Part shown: in pieces, positions 18,072-27,304 of the stretch
How the letters are laid out: every line of letters starts with the position of its first letter
Numbering within the stretch: position 1 is the stretch's first letter
Assembly: GCF_003335105.1 (NCBI RefSeq)
Contig: NZ_QFWQ01000011.1
Coordinates: 1 to 64,000, forward strand
Length of the DNA: 64,000 bases
Origin: Rhodanobacter denitrificans
Lineage (GTDB): Bacteria > Pseudomonadota > Gammaproteobacteria > Xanthomonadales > Rhodanobacteraceae
Reading direction: 5' to 3'
Made by a program: the position numbers and the translations under genes
Notes under the pieces: generated by a model
Database searches by the model: none
What the model was told of the DNA's origin: nothing
Seen by the model: only the letters and a program-made list of their open reading frames with translations

Positions 18072-19223
18072 ATGCGACGTACAGGACTGGTGGGTTCGAT
18101 ACTTGGTCTGGCGACACTGTCGATGGCGGTGCACGCCACGACGGAAGCCAAGCGCGAGACGTTCGGCAACATGCCCGACGGCATTCGCGTGGATGCCGTG
18201 GTGCTGAGCAACGGGCATGGCGTGTCCGCGCGCGTTCTCGCGCTCGGCGCGAGCCTGCAATCGCTGGCGTTGCCCGACCGCAACGGCAGGATCGCGAATG
18301 TCGTGCTCGGTTATGCGTCGCTGGACGGCTACCTGGAAAAGCCGCAGTACTTCGGTGCGACGGTGGGGCGCTATGCCAATCGCATCGCCAAGGGCCACTT
18401 CACGCTCGACGGCCGTGGCTACGACCTGCCGGTCAACGATGGCCCCAATTCACTGCACGGCGGAACGCGCGGCTTCGACAAGGTATTGTGGACCATCGGC
18501 GAAGTGAAGCACGACGCCGACAAGGCAAGCGTGACGCTCACCTACACGAGTCCCGACGGCGACATGGGTTATCCGGGCAAGCTCGCCGTGACGGCCGTCT
18601 ATACGCTCTTCGGCGACAATCGCCTGTCGATCGATTACCGTGCGACCACCGACAAGCCGACCATCGTCAACCTGAGCAACCACGCGTACTGGAACCTTTC
18701 CGGCGAAGGCTCGGGCAGCGTGATGGGACAGCGCCTCACCATTCCGGCGCAGGCATACCTGCCGGTCGACGCCACCTCGATTCCCACCGGCGAGATACGC
18801 AAGGTGGATGGCACGCCCTTCGACTTCAGGCAGGGCAAGCCGATCGGGCGCGACATCCGCATGCACGACGAGCAACTGCTCAACGGTCGCGGCTACGACC
18901 ACAACTGGGTGATCAGCCGTGCCGAAGCCGCGGCGCCGCGCATCGTGGCACGCGTGGAGGATCCCGTTTCCGGGCGCGTGCTCACGCTCAAGTCGGCGCA
19001 ACCCGGGCTGCAGTTCTATTCAGGCAATTTCCTCGACGGCACGACGGTCGGCACGGGCGGGCACGTGTATCGGCAGGGCGATGCCTTCGTGCTCGAACCC
19101 CAGCTGTATCCGGACACACCGAACCGGCCGTCGTTCGGCTCGGCGCGACTGGATCCCGGCCATGTCTATCGCAACCTGATCATTTACGAATTCACCACCG
19201 AACCGACGCACACCGCGCACTGA
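18072..19223 (+). CDS. galM: Secreted aldose 1-epimerase (galactose mutarotase)
   Basis: 383-aa aldose epimerase preceded by an N-terminal signal peptide (residues 1-~23, hydrophobic core LVGSILGLATLSMAV, cut near VHA). Family motifs: NSLHGGTRGFDK with the proton-donor histidine region, LSNHAYWNLSGEG, and the base glutamate in FVLEPQLYPDTPNRP. It interconverts alpha and beta anomers of galactose; the signal peptide places it in the periplasm, where the hydrolases would release sugar. ATG 18072 follows AAGGG closely; a long upstream frame to 17760 runs through the regulatory region and is rejected. First gene of the rightward hydrolase/receptor unit. Confidence 0.9.
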   Translation: MRRTGLVGSILGLATLSMAVHATTEAKRETFGNMPDGIRVDAVVLSNGHGVSARVLALGASLQSLALPDRNGRIANVVLGYASLDGYLEKPQYFGATVGRYANRIAKGHFTLDGRGYDLPVNDGPNSLHGGTRGFDKVLWTIGEVKHDADKASVTLTYTSPDGDMGYPGKLAVTAVYTLFGDNRLSIDYRATTDKPTIVNLSNHAYWNLSGEGSGSVMGQRLTIPAQAYLPVDATSIPTGEIRKVDGTPFDFRQGKPIGRDIRMHDEQLLNGRGYDHNWVISRAEAAAPRIVARVEDPVSGRVLTLKSAQPGLQFYSGNFLDGTTVGTGGHVYRQGDAFVLEPQLYPDTPNRPSFGSARLDPGHVYRNLIIYEFTTEPTHTAH

Positions 19224-19350
19224 AACAAGGTGTTTCCATTGAAGGGTGCCCGTCCAGGGTGCCCACGGGTCGCTTTGCCTTCCGCAACGGCGATCGTGCA
19301 TCAACCAACGCGTCGCGGTTGTCATCACGCGACCCCAGCGGGGAGAGATC

Positions 19351-20541
19351 ATGAAGTATGCATTGGTGGCAATGGCGATGGGACTGGCGGTGGCGTCCGC
19401 CGCGCCTGCGCTGGCGCTGGCCCGGAACGCCACCCCGCGCTGGACGCCCGCCGAAGCAAAGACCTGGTACGCGAACCAGACATGGCCGCTGGGCAGCAAC
19501 TACCTGCCTGCCAACGCCATCAATGAACTGGAGATGTGGCAGGCCGGCACGTTCGATGCCGAGCGTATCGACCGGGAGCTGGGCTGGGCGCAGAAGCTCG
19601 GCATGAACACCATGCGCGTGTTCCTGCATGACCTCCTGTGGCAGCAGGACGCCCCCGGTTTCAAGCAGCGCATCGACCGCTTCCTCGCCATCGCCAGCAA
19701 GCACGGCATCAAGCCGATCTTCGTGCTGTTCGACTCGTGCTGGGATCCGGAACCGAAGCTCGGCCCGCAGCATCCGCCCATTCCCGGCGTGCACAACTCC
19801 GGCTGGGTCCAGAGTCCGGGCGTGGCCTTGGCCGATGCCGGCCAATACCCACGCTTCGAGCAATACGTGAAGGACATCGTGGGCAGCTTCGCCAAGGACC
19901 CGCGCATCCTGGCCTGGGACGTCTGGAACGAGCCGGACAACCCGGGCGGCGGCAACTACGATCCAAGGGAACCGAAAAACAAGATCGAGCTGGTGGCGAA
20001 GCTGCTGCCCCAGGTGTTTGCCTGGGCGCGCGGCGCCTCGCCGACGCAGCCGCTCACCAGTGGCCTGTGGCACGGCGGCGACTGGTCCGATCCGTCGCAC
20101 CTCAATGCGGTGGAACGCACGCAGATCGAGCAATCGGACGTGCTCAGCTTCCACAACTACGGATGGCCCGAGGAATTCGCCAGCCGCGTGCGGCAGCTCA
20201 GGGGCTATGGCCGTCCATTGATCTGCACCGAGTACATGGCGCGCGGCGCCGGCTCGACGATCGACGGCGTGTTGCCGCTGGCCAAGAAGCTCGACGTCGG
20301 CATGGTGAACTGGGGTTTCGTGGAAGGACGCTCGCAGACCACCCTGCCCTGGGATTCATGGCTGCGGCCGTACACGTTGCAGCCGCCGACGCTATGGTTC
20401 CACGACCTGCTGCATGGCGACGGCACGCCGTACCGGCAACGCGAGGCGGACATCCTGCGAGCACTGTCGCGGGCGCCCCGCGGCATTGTCCCCGCCGAAG
20501 CGGCGAGCTACCCGGCCGCCGCCAGCGAGAAGACGCATTAG
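19351..20541 (+). CDS. Secreted clan GH-A glycoside hydrolase (cellulase/xylanase-like)
   Basis: 396-aa protein with a signal peptide (1-~23) and a (beta/alpha)8 glycoside hydrolase fold. The acid/base is E194 in AWDVWNEPDN and the nucleophile E294 in LICTEYMARG; SFHNYGWPEE and PWDSWLRPY line the active site. The family is usually annotated '1,4-beta-xylanase' or cellulase-like from distant GH5 similarity, but its substrate is not established. In this locus a galactose- or arabinose-containing polymer is likelier than xylan or cellulose. ATG 19351 has GGGAGAG upstream. It lies 127 bp after galM and 117 bp before the receptor gene. Confidence 0.85.
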   Translation: MKYALVAMAMGLAVASAAPALALARNATPRWTPAEAKTWYANQTWPLGSNYLPANAINELEMWQAGTFDAERIDRELGWAQKLGMNTMRVFLHDLLWQQDAPGFKQRIDRFLAIASKHGIKPIFVLFDSCWDPEPKLGPQHPPIPGVHNSGWVQSPGVALADAGQYPRFEQYVKDIVGSFAKDPRILAWDVWNEPDNPGGGNYDPREPKNKIELVAKLLPQVFAWARGASPTQPLTSGLWHGGDWSDPSHLNAVERTQIEQSDVLSFHNYGWPEEFASRVRQLRGYGRPLICTEYMARGAGSTIDGVLPLAKKLDVGMVNWGFVEGRSQTTLPWDSWLRPYTLQPPTLWFHDLLHGDGTPYRQREADILRALSRAPRGIVPAEAASYPAAASEKTH

Positions 20542-20658
20542 ATCCGCGCTTCGCGCACCCCGAGTTTTATCCGCCGCGGCCACGCCGCGGGCAATCGACA
20601 CAACGACAGCCGCCGGCATGAGCCGGCGCACACCGACCTCTGAGGGGAGGCTTCACCC

Positions 20659-23463
20659 ATGAATCGCAATCGCATTCCCATGACACTGCTGGCGGCGACG
20701 ATCGCCGCGGCCTTCGCATCGGCACACGCGGCCGACGTATCGCCCCCGGCGCCGGCGTCGGGCGACTCGCAGCAGGCGACCACTACGAGCACCGCCACTA
20801 CACCGGCGGCGCCCGCAAAGAAGCCCGCGACGGGCGAGAACAAGACGCAGAAGGATGCGGTCAATCTCTCCGGCGTGGTGGTGACGCCATTGCGCGAGAG
20901 TCTGCAGAGCGCCCAGTCGATCAAGCAGGACTCGCGCATGATCGTCGACTCGATCGTCGCCGAGGACATCGGCAAGCTGCCGGACAACAGCGTGGCCGAT
21001 GCCATGCAGCGCATCACCGGGGTGCAGGTGGCCCAGGGCTTCCAGGGCGAGACCAATTCGGTCGTCATCCGCGGCCTGCCCAACGTGATGACCACCCTTA
21101 ACGGCCGCGAGATCTTCAGCGGCGTGGGCCGGGCCTTCGCGTTCCAGAACCTGCCGGCCACGGCGGTGAAGACGGTCAAGGTATTCAAGTCCAGCGAGGC
21201 CAGCCTGCCCGACGGCGGCATCGCCGGCCTCGTCGACATGGAACTCTACCGGCCGTTCGATTTCGACGGCCGCAAGGTGGCGGCCACGCTCACGGAAACG
21301 CACAGCAAGTATGGCGACCATACCGACCCGAGCGGCAGCGTCCTGCTCAGCGACCGGTGGCACACGGACATCGGCGAGGTCGGCGCCCTGGTCAACGTCG
21401 GCTACAGCCGGCAGCACTACGACTACAACGCCGTGTGGGGCGACTTCCCCAAGGTGCTCACCGGCGCCTCCGGCCAGCCCATCCGCACTTCCGACGGCAA
21501 CCTGATCGCCGCACCCAACGGCTTCGGCGCCGACTACAACATCGGCGACCGCAAGCGCGGCGAATTCAATTACGCGTTGCAATGGAAGCCCAGCGAAAGC
21601 ACCGAGGTCTACGCCGAGGGCCTGTATGACTGGGACTCGGACAACTACAACCAGCCGTTCTACTTCAGCTTCCCGGTGGGCGCGGTCGACCCGACCGGCC
21701 TCACCGTGACCAGTCATTGCTATCCCAACCAGCTCACCGGGTCGCCGTATGCGGGCCAGACCATCTGCGACGCCGCGAGCGGCAGCTGGACCGGCAATAC
21801 CTACGCGGCCACCAGCACGCAGGCGCACCAGCAGTGGGGCCATGACATCCAGAACTCGCTCGGCATGAAGTGGCATGGCGACAAGCTGCGGCTGTCCACC
21901 GACCTGTCGTTCAACTCGTCTTCGTTCCACGACCAGACCTTCATCGTCGACACCTTCCTGAAGGCGCCGATCACCACGGTGTGGGGCGGCACGCACGGCG
22001 ACCAGCAGAACTGGACGCTGGGCGGCAACCCGCAGCTCGATCCGGCGAACTACTACTTGAACGGCCTGTTCCAGACCTGGAACAACCAGCGCGCCAAGCA
22101 GACCGCCTGGCGTGGCGACGGCAATTACGACATTGGCGGCGATTTCTTCCAGTACATCGACTTCGGCTTGCGCTATTCCGACCACAAGGCCGAGTACCGC
22201 GGCAGCGTGCAGGTTTCCACCCCGCCGCCCGGCGGCACCGGCAACATCGCGCTGAATCCGAATCCGGCCAACCAGGTGATCGCGCGCTTCCCGAACGGCT
22301 ACTTCTGCAGCCAGCCGACCACGTCGGCCATCCCCGTATCCTGGCTGAGCGGTTGCTACAACTTCCTGACCGGTAACGCCGACGCCATCCGCAGTCTCTA
22401 CGGCCTGCCAAGCGGGCTTGCCCCGGAGAACCCGGGCCGCTTCTACCATATCGACGAAAAATCCTATGCCGGTTACTTCCAGGTCGCCTACGGCAACGAG
22501 CTGTTCGGGCTGCCGTACGACGGCCTGGCCGGCATGCGCATCGAGCGCGTCAAGCGCCAGCTCAACGCGTTCTCCTACGATGCCTCGACCAGGCTCTACA
22601 CGCCACTGTCCGACTCGACCAGCGCGCCGGTCTACCTGCCGAACCTGAGCTTCAACCTGCATCTGAGCAATGACCTGCAGCTGCGCCTGGTGGCGGCGAA
22701 GACGCTGACCTACCCGGGCTTCGGCCAGCTCAACCCGTCCCTCTCGCTGAACCCCGGCACGATCAACCGTGCCGGCGCCGCCAGCAGCGGCAACCCCGGC
22801 CTCAAACCGATCCGTTCGAACAATTACGACGCCTCGCTGGAATGGTATTTCGCCCCTGCCAGTTACGTCAGCGGCGGCCTGTTCTATCGCGACATCAACG
22901 GCTATATCCAGAACTACATTACGGACGTGACGATCAATGGCCAGGCGTACCAGCTTTCCTCGCCGCAGAGCGCGGGCAGCGGCCACCTCGGCGGCGCGGA
23001 AGTGGCGTACCAGCAGTTCTTCGATTTCCTGCCCGGCGCGTGGAGCGGCTTCGGCGTGCAGCTCAACTACACCTACATCGAGGGATCGACGCGCTCGCCG
23101 CAGTTCATCGGCGGCCCGGCGACGAGCTCGCCGCTGCAGAACGTGTCGAAGAACAACGGCAACGCGGTGCTGATGTACGAGAAGCACGGCTGGTCCGCGC
23201 GCCTGGCGTACAACTACCGCAGCCGCTTCATCGATTTCTTCACCCAGCCGACGGTGGCGGGCGTGCACGACGAGGTCAAGCCGGCGAACCAGGTGGATTT
23301 CTCGCTCGGCTATGACATCAACCAGAACGTCAGCGTGGTCTTCAACGCCACCAACATCCTGGGCGCGGACCTGCATCAGTACTGGGGCGACGGCAATACG
23401 CGCCCGCGCGACATCCGCTACCAGGACCGCACGGTGGGCCTGGGCGTGCGCTTGAAGATGTAA
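20659..23463 (+). CDS. TonB-dependent receptor, oligosaccharide type
   Basis: 934-aa outer-membrane receptor. Signal peptide 1-~24, then an Ala/Pro/Thr-rich linker (25-70), a plug domain with SIVAEDIGKLPDNSVADAMQ and RGLPNVMTTLNGREIF, and a 22-strand barrel ending in an aromatic last strand (TVGLGVRLKM). The plug signature (IGKLPD..VADAL-like) is that of the large carbohydrate receptors of Xanthomonas/Caulobacter rather than siderophore receptors. It should bring poly- or oligosaccharides into the periplasm for the neighbouring hydrolases. GGGGAGG precedes ATG 20659. No SusD partner is present, normal for Proteobacteria. Confidence 0.92.
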   Translation: MNRNRIPMTLLAATIAAAFASAHAADVSPPAPASGDSQQATTTSTATTPAAPAKKPATGENKTQKDAVNLSGVVVTPLRESLQSAQSIKQDSRMIVDSIVAEDIGKLPDNSVADAMQRITGVQVAQGFQGETNSVVIRGLPNVMTTLNGREIFSGVGRAFAFQNLPATAVKTVKVFKSSEASLPDGGIAGLVDMELYRPFDFDGRKVAATLTETHSKYGDHTDPSGSVLLSDRWHTDIGEVGALVNVGYSRQHYDYNAVWGDFPKVLTGASGQPIRTSDGNLIAAPNGFGADYNIGDRKRGEFNYALQWKPSESTEVYAEGLYDWDSDNYNQPFYFSFPVGAVDPTGLTVTSHCYPNQLTGSPYAGQTICDAASGSWTGNTYAATSTQAHQQWGHDIQNSLGMKWHGDKLRLSTDLSFNSSSFHDQTFIVDTFLKAPITTVWGGTHGDQQNWTLGGNPQLDPANYYLNGLFQTWNNQRAKQTAWRGDGNYDIGGDFFQYIDFGLRYSDHKAEYRGSVQVSTPPPGGTGNIALNPNPANQVIARFPNGYFCSQPTTSAIPVSWLSGCYNFLTGNADAIRSLYGLPSGLAPENPGRFYHIDEKSYAGYFQVAYGNELFGLPYDGLAGMRIERVKRQLNAFSYDASTRLYTPLSDSTSAPVYLPNLSFNLHLSNDLQLRLVAAKTLTYPGFGQLNPSLSLNPGTINRAGAASSGNPGLKPIRSNNYDASLEWYFAPASYVSGGLFYRDINGYIQNYITDVTINGQAYQLSSPQSAGSGHLGGAEVAYQQFFDFLPGAWSGFGVQLNYTYIEGSTRSPQFIGGPATSSPLQNVSKNNGNAVLMYEKHGWSARLAYNYRSRFIDFFTQPTVAGVHDEVKPANQVDFSLGYDINQNVSVVFNATNILGADLHQYWGDGNTRPRDIRYQDRTVGLGVRLKM

Positions 23464-23475
23464 CTCTTCCCCACC

Positions 23476-23516
23476 GCGGTACGGCGGTCGCAAGGCGCCG
23501 CCGTACCGCTTTTTTT
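23476..23516 (+). terminator. Rho-independent terminator after the receptor gene
   Basis: A perfect 11-bp stem GCGGTACGGCG / CGCCGTACCGC at 23476-23486 and 23499-23509, followed immediately by seven T. It separates the receptor from the two downstream hydrolases, so those need read-through or a separate promoter; only 20 bp remain before the next start. Confidence 0.9.
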
Positions 23517-23536
23517 CAAGGCACTGCGGAGTTCGC

Positions 23537-25096
23537 ATGAATCCCGTCAAGACATCCCTGCAATGGCTGCAACTGTGCATGTTCCTTGCACTCGCCCCGG
23601 CGACACTGGCCGCCACGCCAGCCGAACCGGTCACGGGTACGCGGATGGCAGCCGGCACCGGCTACGTGTCGGTGACGCGCACCGGGCATGCGGCGCCAGG
23701 GGGCCCAGGACGCCTGCTGATGGCATTCGAGCAGGATGGCATGGCAGGCATTGCGTTGTGGGAAAGCCGCGACGACGGCGACCACTGGCGCTTCCTGATG
23801 AACGTCACCGACCAGGTGCACGGCTCCGACCCGCGCTGGCAATTGCGCTGGCAGCCGCACATCACCGAATTGCCCCGCGCCAGCGGCGATCTTCCTGCGG
23901 GAGCGCTGCTGCTGTCGGCCAACGCCACCGGCAACGACGATCGGGGCCGCGTGATTCGCGAAGACCTGCAGGTCTATGCCTCGCTCGATGGCGGCAGGAC
24001 CTGGCGCTACAGGAGCTCCATCATCAAGGGTGGCGGGCGGCCCGAGGACAAGGACAACAAGGGCGTGTGGGAATCCAACATCCACGTGCTCGACGACGGC
24101 CGCATGGTCGCCTATTACTCCAGCGAACAGCACAAGGCCGAGGGCTACAACCAGGTGCTGGCGCACAAGGTTTCCGGCGACGGCGGGCGCCACTGGGGCG
24201 AGGAGACCCTGGACGTGGCGCTTCCCGGCGGCGTGCAGCGCCCCGGCATGGCCGTCGTCACGCGCCTGCCGGACCACCGCTATGCGATGACCTACGAGAA
24301 CATCGACGGCCCCCGCAACGGGCAGGTGTTCATCAAGTTCAGCCGCGATGGCCTCGACTGGGGCGACGCGCAGCGGCATGGCGAGCCGGTGATGACGCTC
24401 TCCGGCTTCTGGCCCGCGGCTTGCCCGGTGGTGCGCTGGTTCCCGCTGGGTGGCCCCGAAGGCGTGATCGTGGTGTCCGCCGAGCGTGCTGGCGGCGGTG
24501 GTGACGAAGGCGGCCGGGACCTGTACTGGAACAACGCCTCCGGTCGCGGCCCGTGGTGGGAAGTGCGCGCACCGGTGCAGAAGCGCACCGGCAACATCCA
24601 CGCCGGCTGGACCCAGGCGCTGCTGTTGCGCGATGACGGCAAACTGCTGCACGTCACCACCTCCTCCTCGCCGGACGCACCGGCGCGGGTGGCCGACAAC
24701 GAGGTTCTGTACCGCGCGGCCACACTGCGCTTCGATCGCTATGAGGCGGAGGACGCGGAGTTCACCGGCGCGGTGGCGGTGCCCGACCCCGCGGCGTCAA
24801 ACCTGCGCAAGGCCCGCCTGGGCGCAGGCCCGCAGGCCCGGCTGCGCTTCATCGTCAACAGCACCGGTGGCACGCACACGCTGCGCGTGCGCTATGCGGA
24901 CCTTGGCCTCGCCTCCGCACCAGCACTGGTCGTGAACGGCACACGGCTGGCGCTGCCGCCGGCAAGCGACGCTCCGGACGGCTGGCATATGGCGACCGCA
25001 GCGGCCGCCCTGCTGCCCGGCTTCAATACCATCGACGTGGATGGTGGCGCCCGCGTGCTCGACGTGGACTACCTGCAACTGGATGGCGAGCCATGA
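23537..25096 (+). CDS. GH93-like exo-arabinanase/sialidase-fold hydrolase with CBM
   Basis: 519 aa. Signal peptide 1-~25; residues ~30-390 form a sialidase-type six-bladed propeller with Asp-box-like turns (SRDDGDHWRF, SLDGGRTWRY, SGDGGRHWGE, SRDGLDWGD). The order KGVWESNIHVLDDGRMVAYYSSE, then QRPGMAVVTRLPDHRYAMTYE, resembles GH93 exo-alpha-1,5-arabinanases. Residues ~400-519 begin RYEAEDAEFTG and form a CBM35/CBM6-like beta-sandwich. A sialidase proper is unlikely because the FRIP motif is not seen. Probably a secreted enzyme acting on arabinan or arabinogalactan side chains. ATG 23537 has GGAG upstream. Confidence 0.75.
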   Translation: MNPVKTSLQWLQLCMFLALAPATLAATPAEPVTGTRMAAGTGYVSVTRTGHAAPGGPGRLLMAFEQDGMAGIALWESRDDGDHWRFLMNVTDQVHGSDPRWQLRWQPHITELPRASGDLPAGALLLSANATGNDDRGRVIREDLQVYASLDGGRTWRYRSSIIKGGGRPEDKDNKGVWESNIHVLDDGRMVAYYSSEQHKAEGYNQVLAHKVSGDGGRHWGEETLDVALPGGVQRPGMAVVTRLPDHRYAMTYENIDGPRNGQVFIKFSRDGLDWGDAQRHGEPVMTLSGFWPAACPVVRWFPLGGPEGVIVVSAERAGGGGDEGGRDLYWNNASGRGPWWEVRAPVQKRTGNIHAGWTQALLLRDDGKLLHVTTSSSPDAPARVADNEVLYRAATLRFDRYEAEDAEFTGAVAVPDPAASNLRKARLGAGPQARLRFIVNSTGGTHTLRVRYADLGLASAPALVVNGTRLALPPASDAPDGWHMATAAAALLPGFNTIDVDGGARVLDVDYLQLDGEP

Positions 25097-25151
25097 GTCC
25101 GCACGCCATCGCCCCGCACCCGGCGATTCGTTCAACGGAGCCCGACCACGC

Positions 25152-26117
25152 ATGAACATCCGCGCCGCCCTGCTGCTCCTCTTCCTCGGCGGCGTCGCCC
25201 GCGCGGGTGCGCCCGCCGCGCGGCAGCCCCTGCTCCCCTCCGGCCCCGATCCGTGGGTAGCGCAGCGCGACGGCTTCTACTACTACACGAATACGCAGGG
25301 CGACCGTATCTCGCTGTGGAAAACCGCCGACATGAGGCGCCTCGCCGAAGCCAAGCCCGTGGTGGTGTGGCGCCCGCAGGCCACGGGCGACCATTCGGCA
25401 TCGATCTGGGCGCCGGAGCTGCATTTCCTGGACGGCAAGTGGTACCTCTACTACACCGCGGCGGACCAGGCGCACAACGATGACGCCCATCGCCATGTGT
25501 TCGTGCTGGAGAACGCGTCGCCCGATCCCACGCGCGGCCAATGGATCGACAAGGGCATGCTCAAGACGCACTTCACCGGCATCGATGGCACCGTCTTCGA
25601 GCATGGCGGCAGGCGCTACTTCGTCTATTCGGCCTACGTGGACGATCACAGCGACCTGGTGATCGCCCCCATGAGCAACCCCTGGACGCTGGCCGGACCG
25701 CAAGTGGACATCGCGCATCCCACGTTCGCATGGGAAATGCAGGGCGGTCGCAAGATTCTCGAAGCGCCCGAATTCCTCGAAGGCCCGGACGGCAAGGTCT
25801 TCCTCACATACTCCGCCAGCGCCTGCTGGTCCGACGACTATGCGCTGGGCTTGCTGACCGCGGACGCCGATGCCGACCTGCTCAAGCCGGAATCGTGGGC
25901 GAAGTCACCCACGCCCGTGTTCGCCAGTTCGCCGCGCCACGGCATCTATGCACCCGGGCACAACGGCTTCTTCAAATCGCTGGACGGCCGGCAGGACTGG
26001 ATCATCTACCACGCCAACGGCGGAGCCGGCTGGAAATGCACCGCCCGCCGCGCACCGTACATCAGGCAGTTCCACTGGAGTGCGCAGGGCACGCCCATCT
26101 TCGGCGAGCCCGACTGA
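25152..26117 (+). CDS. Secreted GH43 glycoside hydrolase
   Basis: 321-aa five-bladed propeller of family GH43 with a short signal peptide (1-~18). The catalytic triad is visible: base D33 in GPDPWV, pKa-modulating D145 in TGIDGTVFE, and acid E204 in KILEAPEFLE; IWAPELHFLDGKWYLYYTA is the family's second-blade motif. Likely activity is alpha-L-arabinofuranosidase, beta-xylosidase or exo-galactanase; subfamily cannot be set by eye. The C-terminal C in GWKCTARRAPYIRQFHW lies at the active-site rim. It follows the GH93-like gene by 55 bp, with AACGGAG before ATG 25152, and ends the rightward unit. Confidence 0.88.
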   Translation: MNIRAALLLLFLGGVARAGAPAARQPLLPSGPDPWVAQRDGFYYYTNTQGDRISLWKTADMRRLAEAKPVVVWRPQATGDHSASIWAPELHFLDGKWYLYYTAADQAHNDDAHRHVFVLENASPDPTRGQWIDKGMLKTHFTGIDGTVFEHGGRRYFVYSAYVDDHSDLVIAPMSNPWTLAGPQVDIAHPTFAWEMQGGRKILEAPEFLEGPDGKVFLTYSASACWSDDYALGLLTADADADLLKPESWAKSPTPVFASSPRHGIYAPGHNGFFKSLDGRQDWIIYHANGGAGWKCTARRAPYIRQFHWSAQGTPIFGEPD

Positions 26118-26187
26118 CGACGACCTTCCCGTTCGGCCGGCAGAGATCCCTGCTGCTCGCGCACCACCCTCGGCGAGGGCGCCGCGC

Positions 26188-26541
26188 TCACTCGCGCAGC
26201 GTCGCCTGCGGCACGTCCGCCGAGCCTTCCTCGCGGTCGCGGTAAAGCGCGGCGCGCACCAGCAGCATCAGGGTGATCGGGGTGGTCAGGGTGAGGAACA
26301 CGCCGATCAGGATCTCGTAGAAGATCGGCCGGCCGTGCAGCACCGAGAAGCAGGTGATCGAGCCGGCCAGCATGAAGAACGTGCCCAGCGTGGTGCCCAG
26401 GGTCGGCGCGTGCACGCGCTGGTAGAAGTTCTTCAGGCGCAGCAGGCCGAGCGAGCCGACGAAGGCGAACAGCGCGCCCAGCATGACGAACACGGCGACC
26501 AGGATCGCCGCCCATGGCGGCAGCGCGTCGAGATGGCTCAT
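26188..26541 (-). CDS. mrpG: Mrp antiporter subunit G
   Basis: 117-aa MnhG/PhaG subunit with three membrane helices (residues ~9-31, 42-62, 70-92) and the family motif LGLLRLKNFYQRVHAPTLGTTLG. The polar tail is short. Part of the multi-subunit Na+(K+)/H+ antiporter in the inner membrane. Its ATG overlaps the mrpF stop by 4 bp. Last gene of the operon; 70 bp without obvious terminator separates it from the convergent GH43 gene. Confidence 0.92.
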   Translation of the reverse strand: MSHLDALPPWAAILVAVFVMLGALFAFVGSLGLLRLKNFYQRVHAPTLGTTLGTFFMLAGSITCFSVLHGRPIFYEILIGVFLTLTTPITLMLLVRAALYRDREEGSADVPQATLRE

Positions 26542-26819
26542 TCGATCACCTGCCCGCGCATCAGGAATTTCGACAGCGCCAGCGTGCCGGCGAAGCCGAG
26601 CAGCGCGATGATCAGGCCGGCCTCGACGTAGAGCAGGCTGCCGCTGCGGATGCCGATGGTCAGCAGCAGGATCATCGCGTTGACGTACAGCGCATCCAGC
26701 GCCAGCACGCGGTCCTGTGCGCGCGGTCCGCGCACCATGCGGATGATCGAGAAGCTCATCGCCAGCAGCAGCAGGATCTGCGCGAGGATGATGGCGGCAG
26801 CGAGCAGGCCGTGGCTCAT
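26538..26819 (-). CDS. mrpF: Mrp antiporter subunit F
   Basis: 93-aa three-helix MnhF/PhaF subunit: the motif MVRGPRAQDRVLALDALYVNAM between helices 1 and 2 is diagnostic. A longer frame to 26972 exists, but ATG 26819 overlaps the mrpE stop as ATGA and matches the family start. Required together with the other subunits for cation/proton exchange. Confidence 0.92.
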   Translation of the reverse strand: MSHGLLAAAIILAQILLLLAMSFSIIRMVRGPRAQDRVLALDALYVNAMILLLTIGIRSGSLLYVEAGLIIALLGFAGTLALSKFLMRGQVIE

Positions 26820-27304
26820 TGGAAGATCTCCAGCAGGGGGCGTTCGTAGCGCCGCTTGATGGTGTCGATCCAGGCCGCCTCGTCGACCAGGTCCAGCACG
26901 TGGATCAGCAGCACGTTCGCGCTGGGGTCGTAGCTGACCCAGATCGTGCCCGGCGTGGAGGTGATGATGCACGCCAGCACGGCGAGGCCGTAGCGGTCGG
27001 TGAGTGCCAGCGGGACCGCCACGAAGCCGGAGTGCGTACGGCTGTCGCGACGCAGGACGAGCCGGGCCACGGCGATGTTCGAGCGCACGATGTCGAGCAC
27101 CACCCGCAGGAACAGCAGGCCGAGCAGCGGGTAGTTGCGCACCCGCGCCTTTGGCGGGCGCAGCAGGCCGAACACCTTCGCCAGCGCGATGCCGAGCAGC
27201 GCACCGAGCAGGAGCGTGCCGGGCGCGATGCTCTGGTTCAGCAGCAGCCAGATCAGCAGCAGCAGCGCGGACAGGATCGGATACGGCAACCAGCGCCTGG
27301 TCAT
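26816..27304 (-). CDS. mrpE: Mrp antiporter subunit E
   Basis: 162-aa MnhE/PhaE subunit: two or three N-terminal helices (YPILSALLLLIWLLL, GTLLLGALLGIALAKVF), a third membrane segment around LGLLFLRVVLDIVRSNIAVA, and a cytoplasmic domain with ITSTPGTIWVSYDPSANVLLIHVLD, the family hallmark. ATG 27304 overlaps mrpD's stop (ATGA). The much longer frame that encloses it is antisense-free read-through of mrpD and is not used. Confidence 0.92.
   Translation of the reverse strand: MTRRWLPYPILSALLLLIWLLLNQSIAPGTLLLGALLGIALAKVFGLLRPPKARVRNYPLLGLLFLRVVLDIVRSNIAVARLVLRRDSRTHSGFVAVPLALTDRYGLAVLACIITSTPGTIWVSYDPSANVLLIHVLDLVDEAAWIDTIKRRYERPLLEIFQ

Noticed and set aside
20653..23658. A 1001-codon open frame on the strand opposite the TonB receptor
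   Set aside because: It is antisense to a clear receptor gene; its translation is dominated by Ala/Val/Arg/His runs without family motifs, as expected from the opposite strand of GC-rich coding DNA.
23537..25096. True sialidase (neuraminidase)
   Set aside because: Asp-box-like turns exist but no FRIP arginine motif; pattern and neighbours fit GH93-like arabinan enzymes better.
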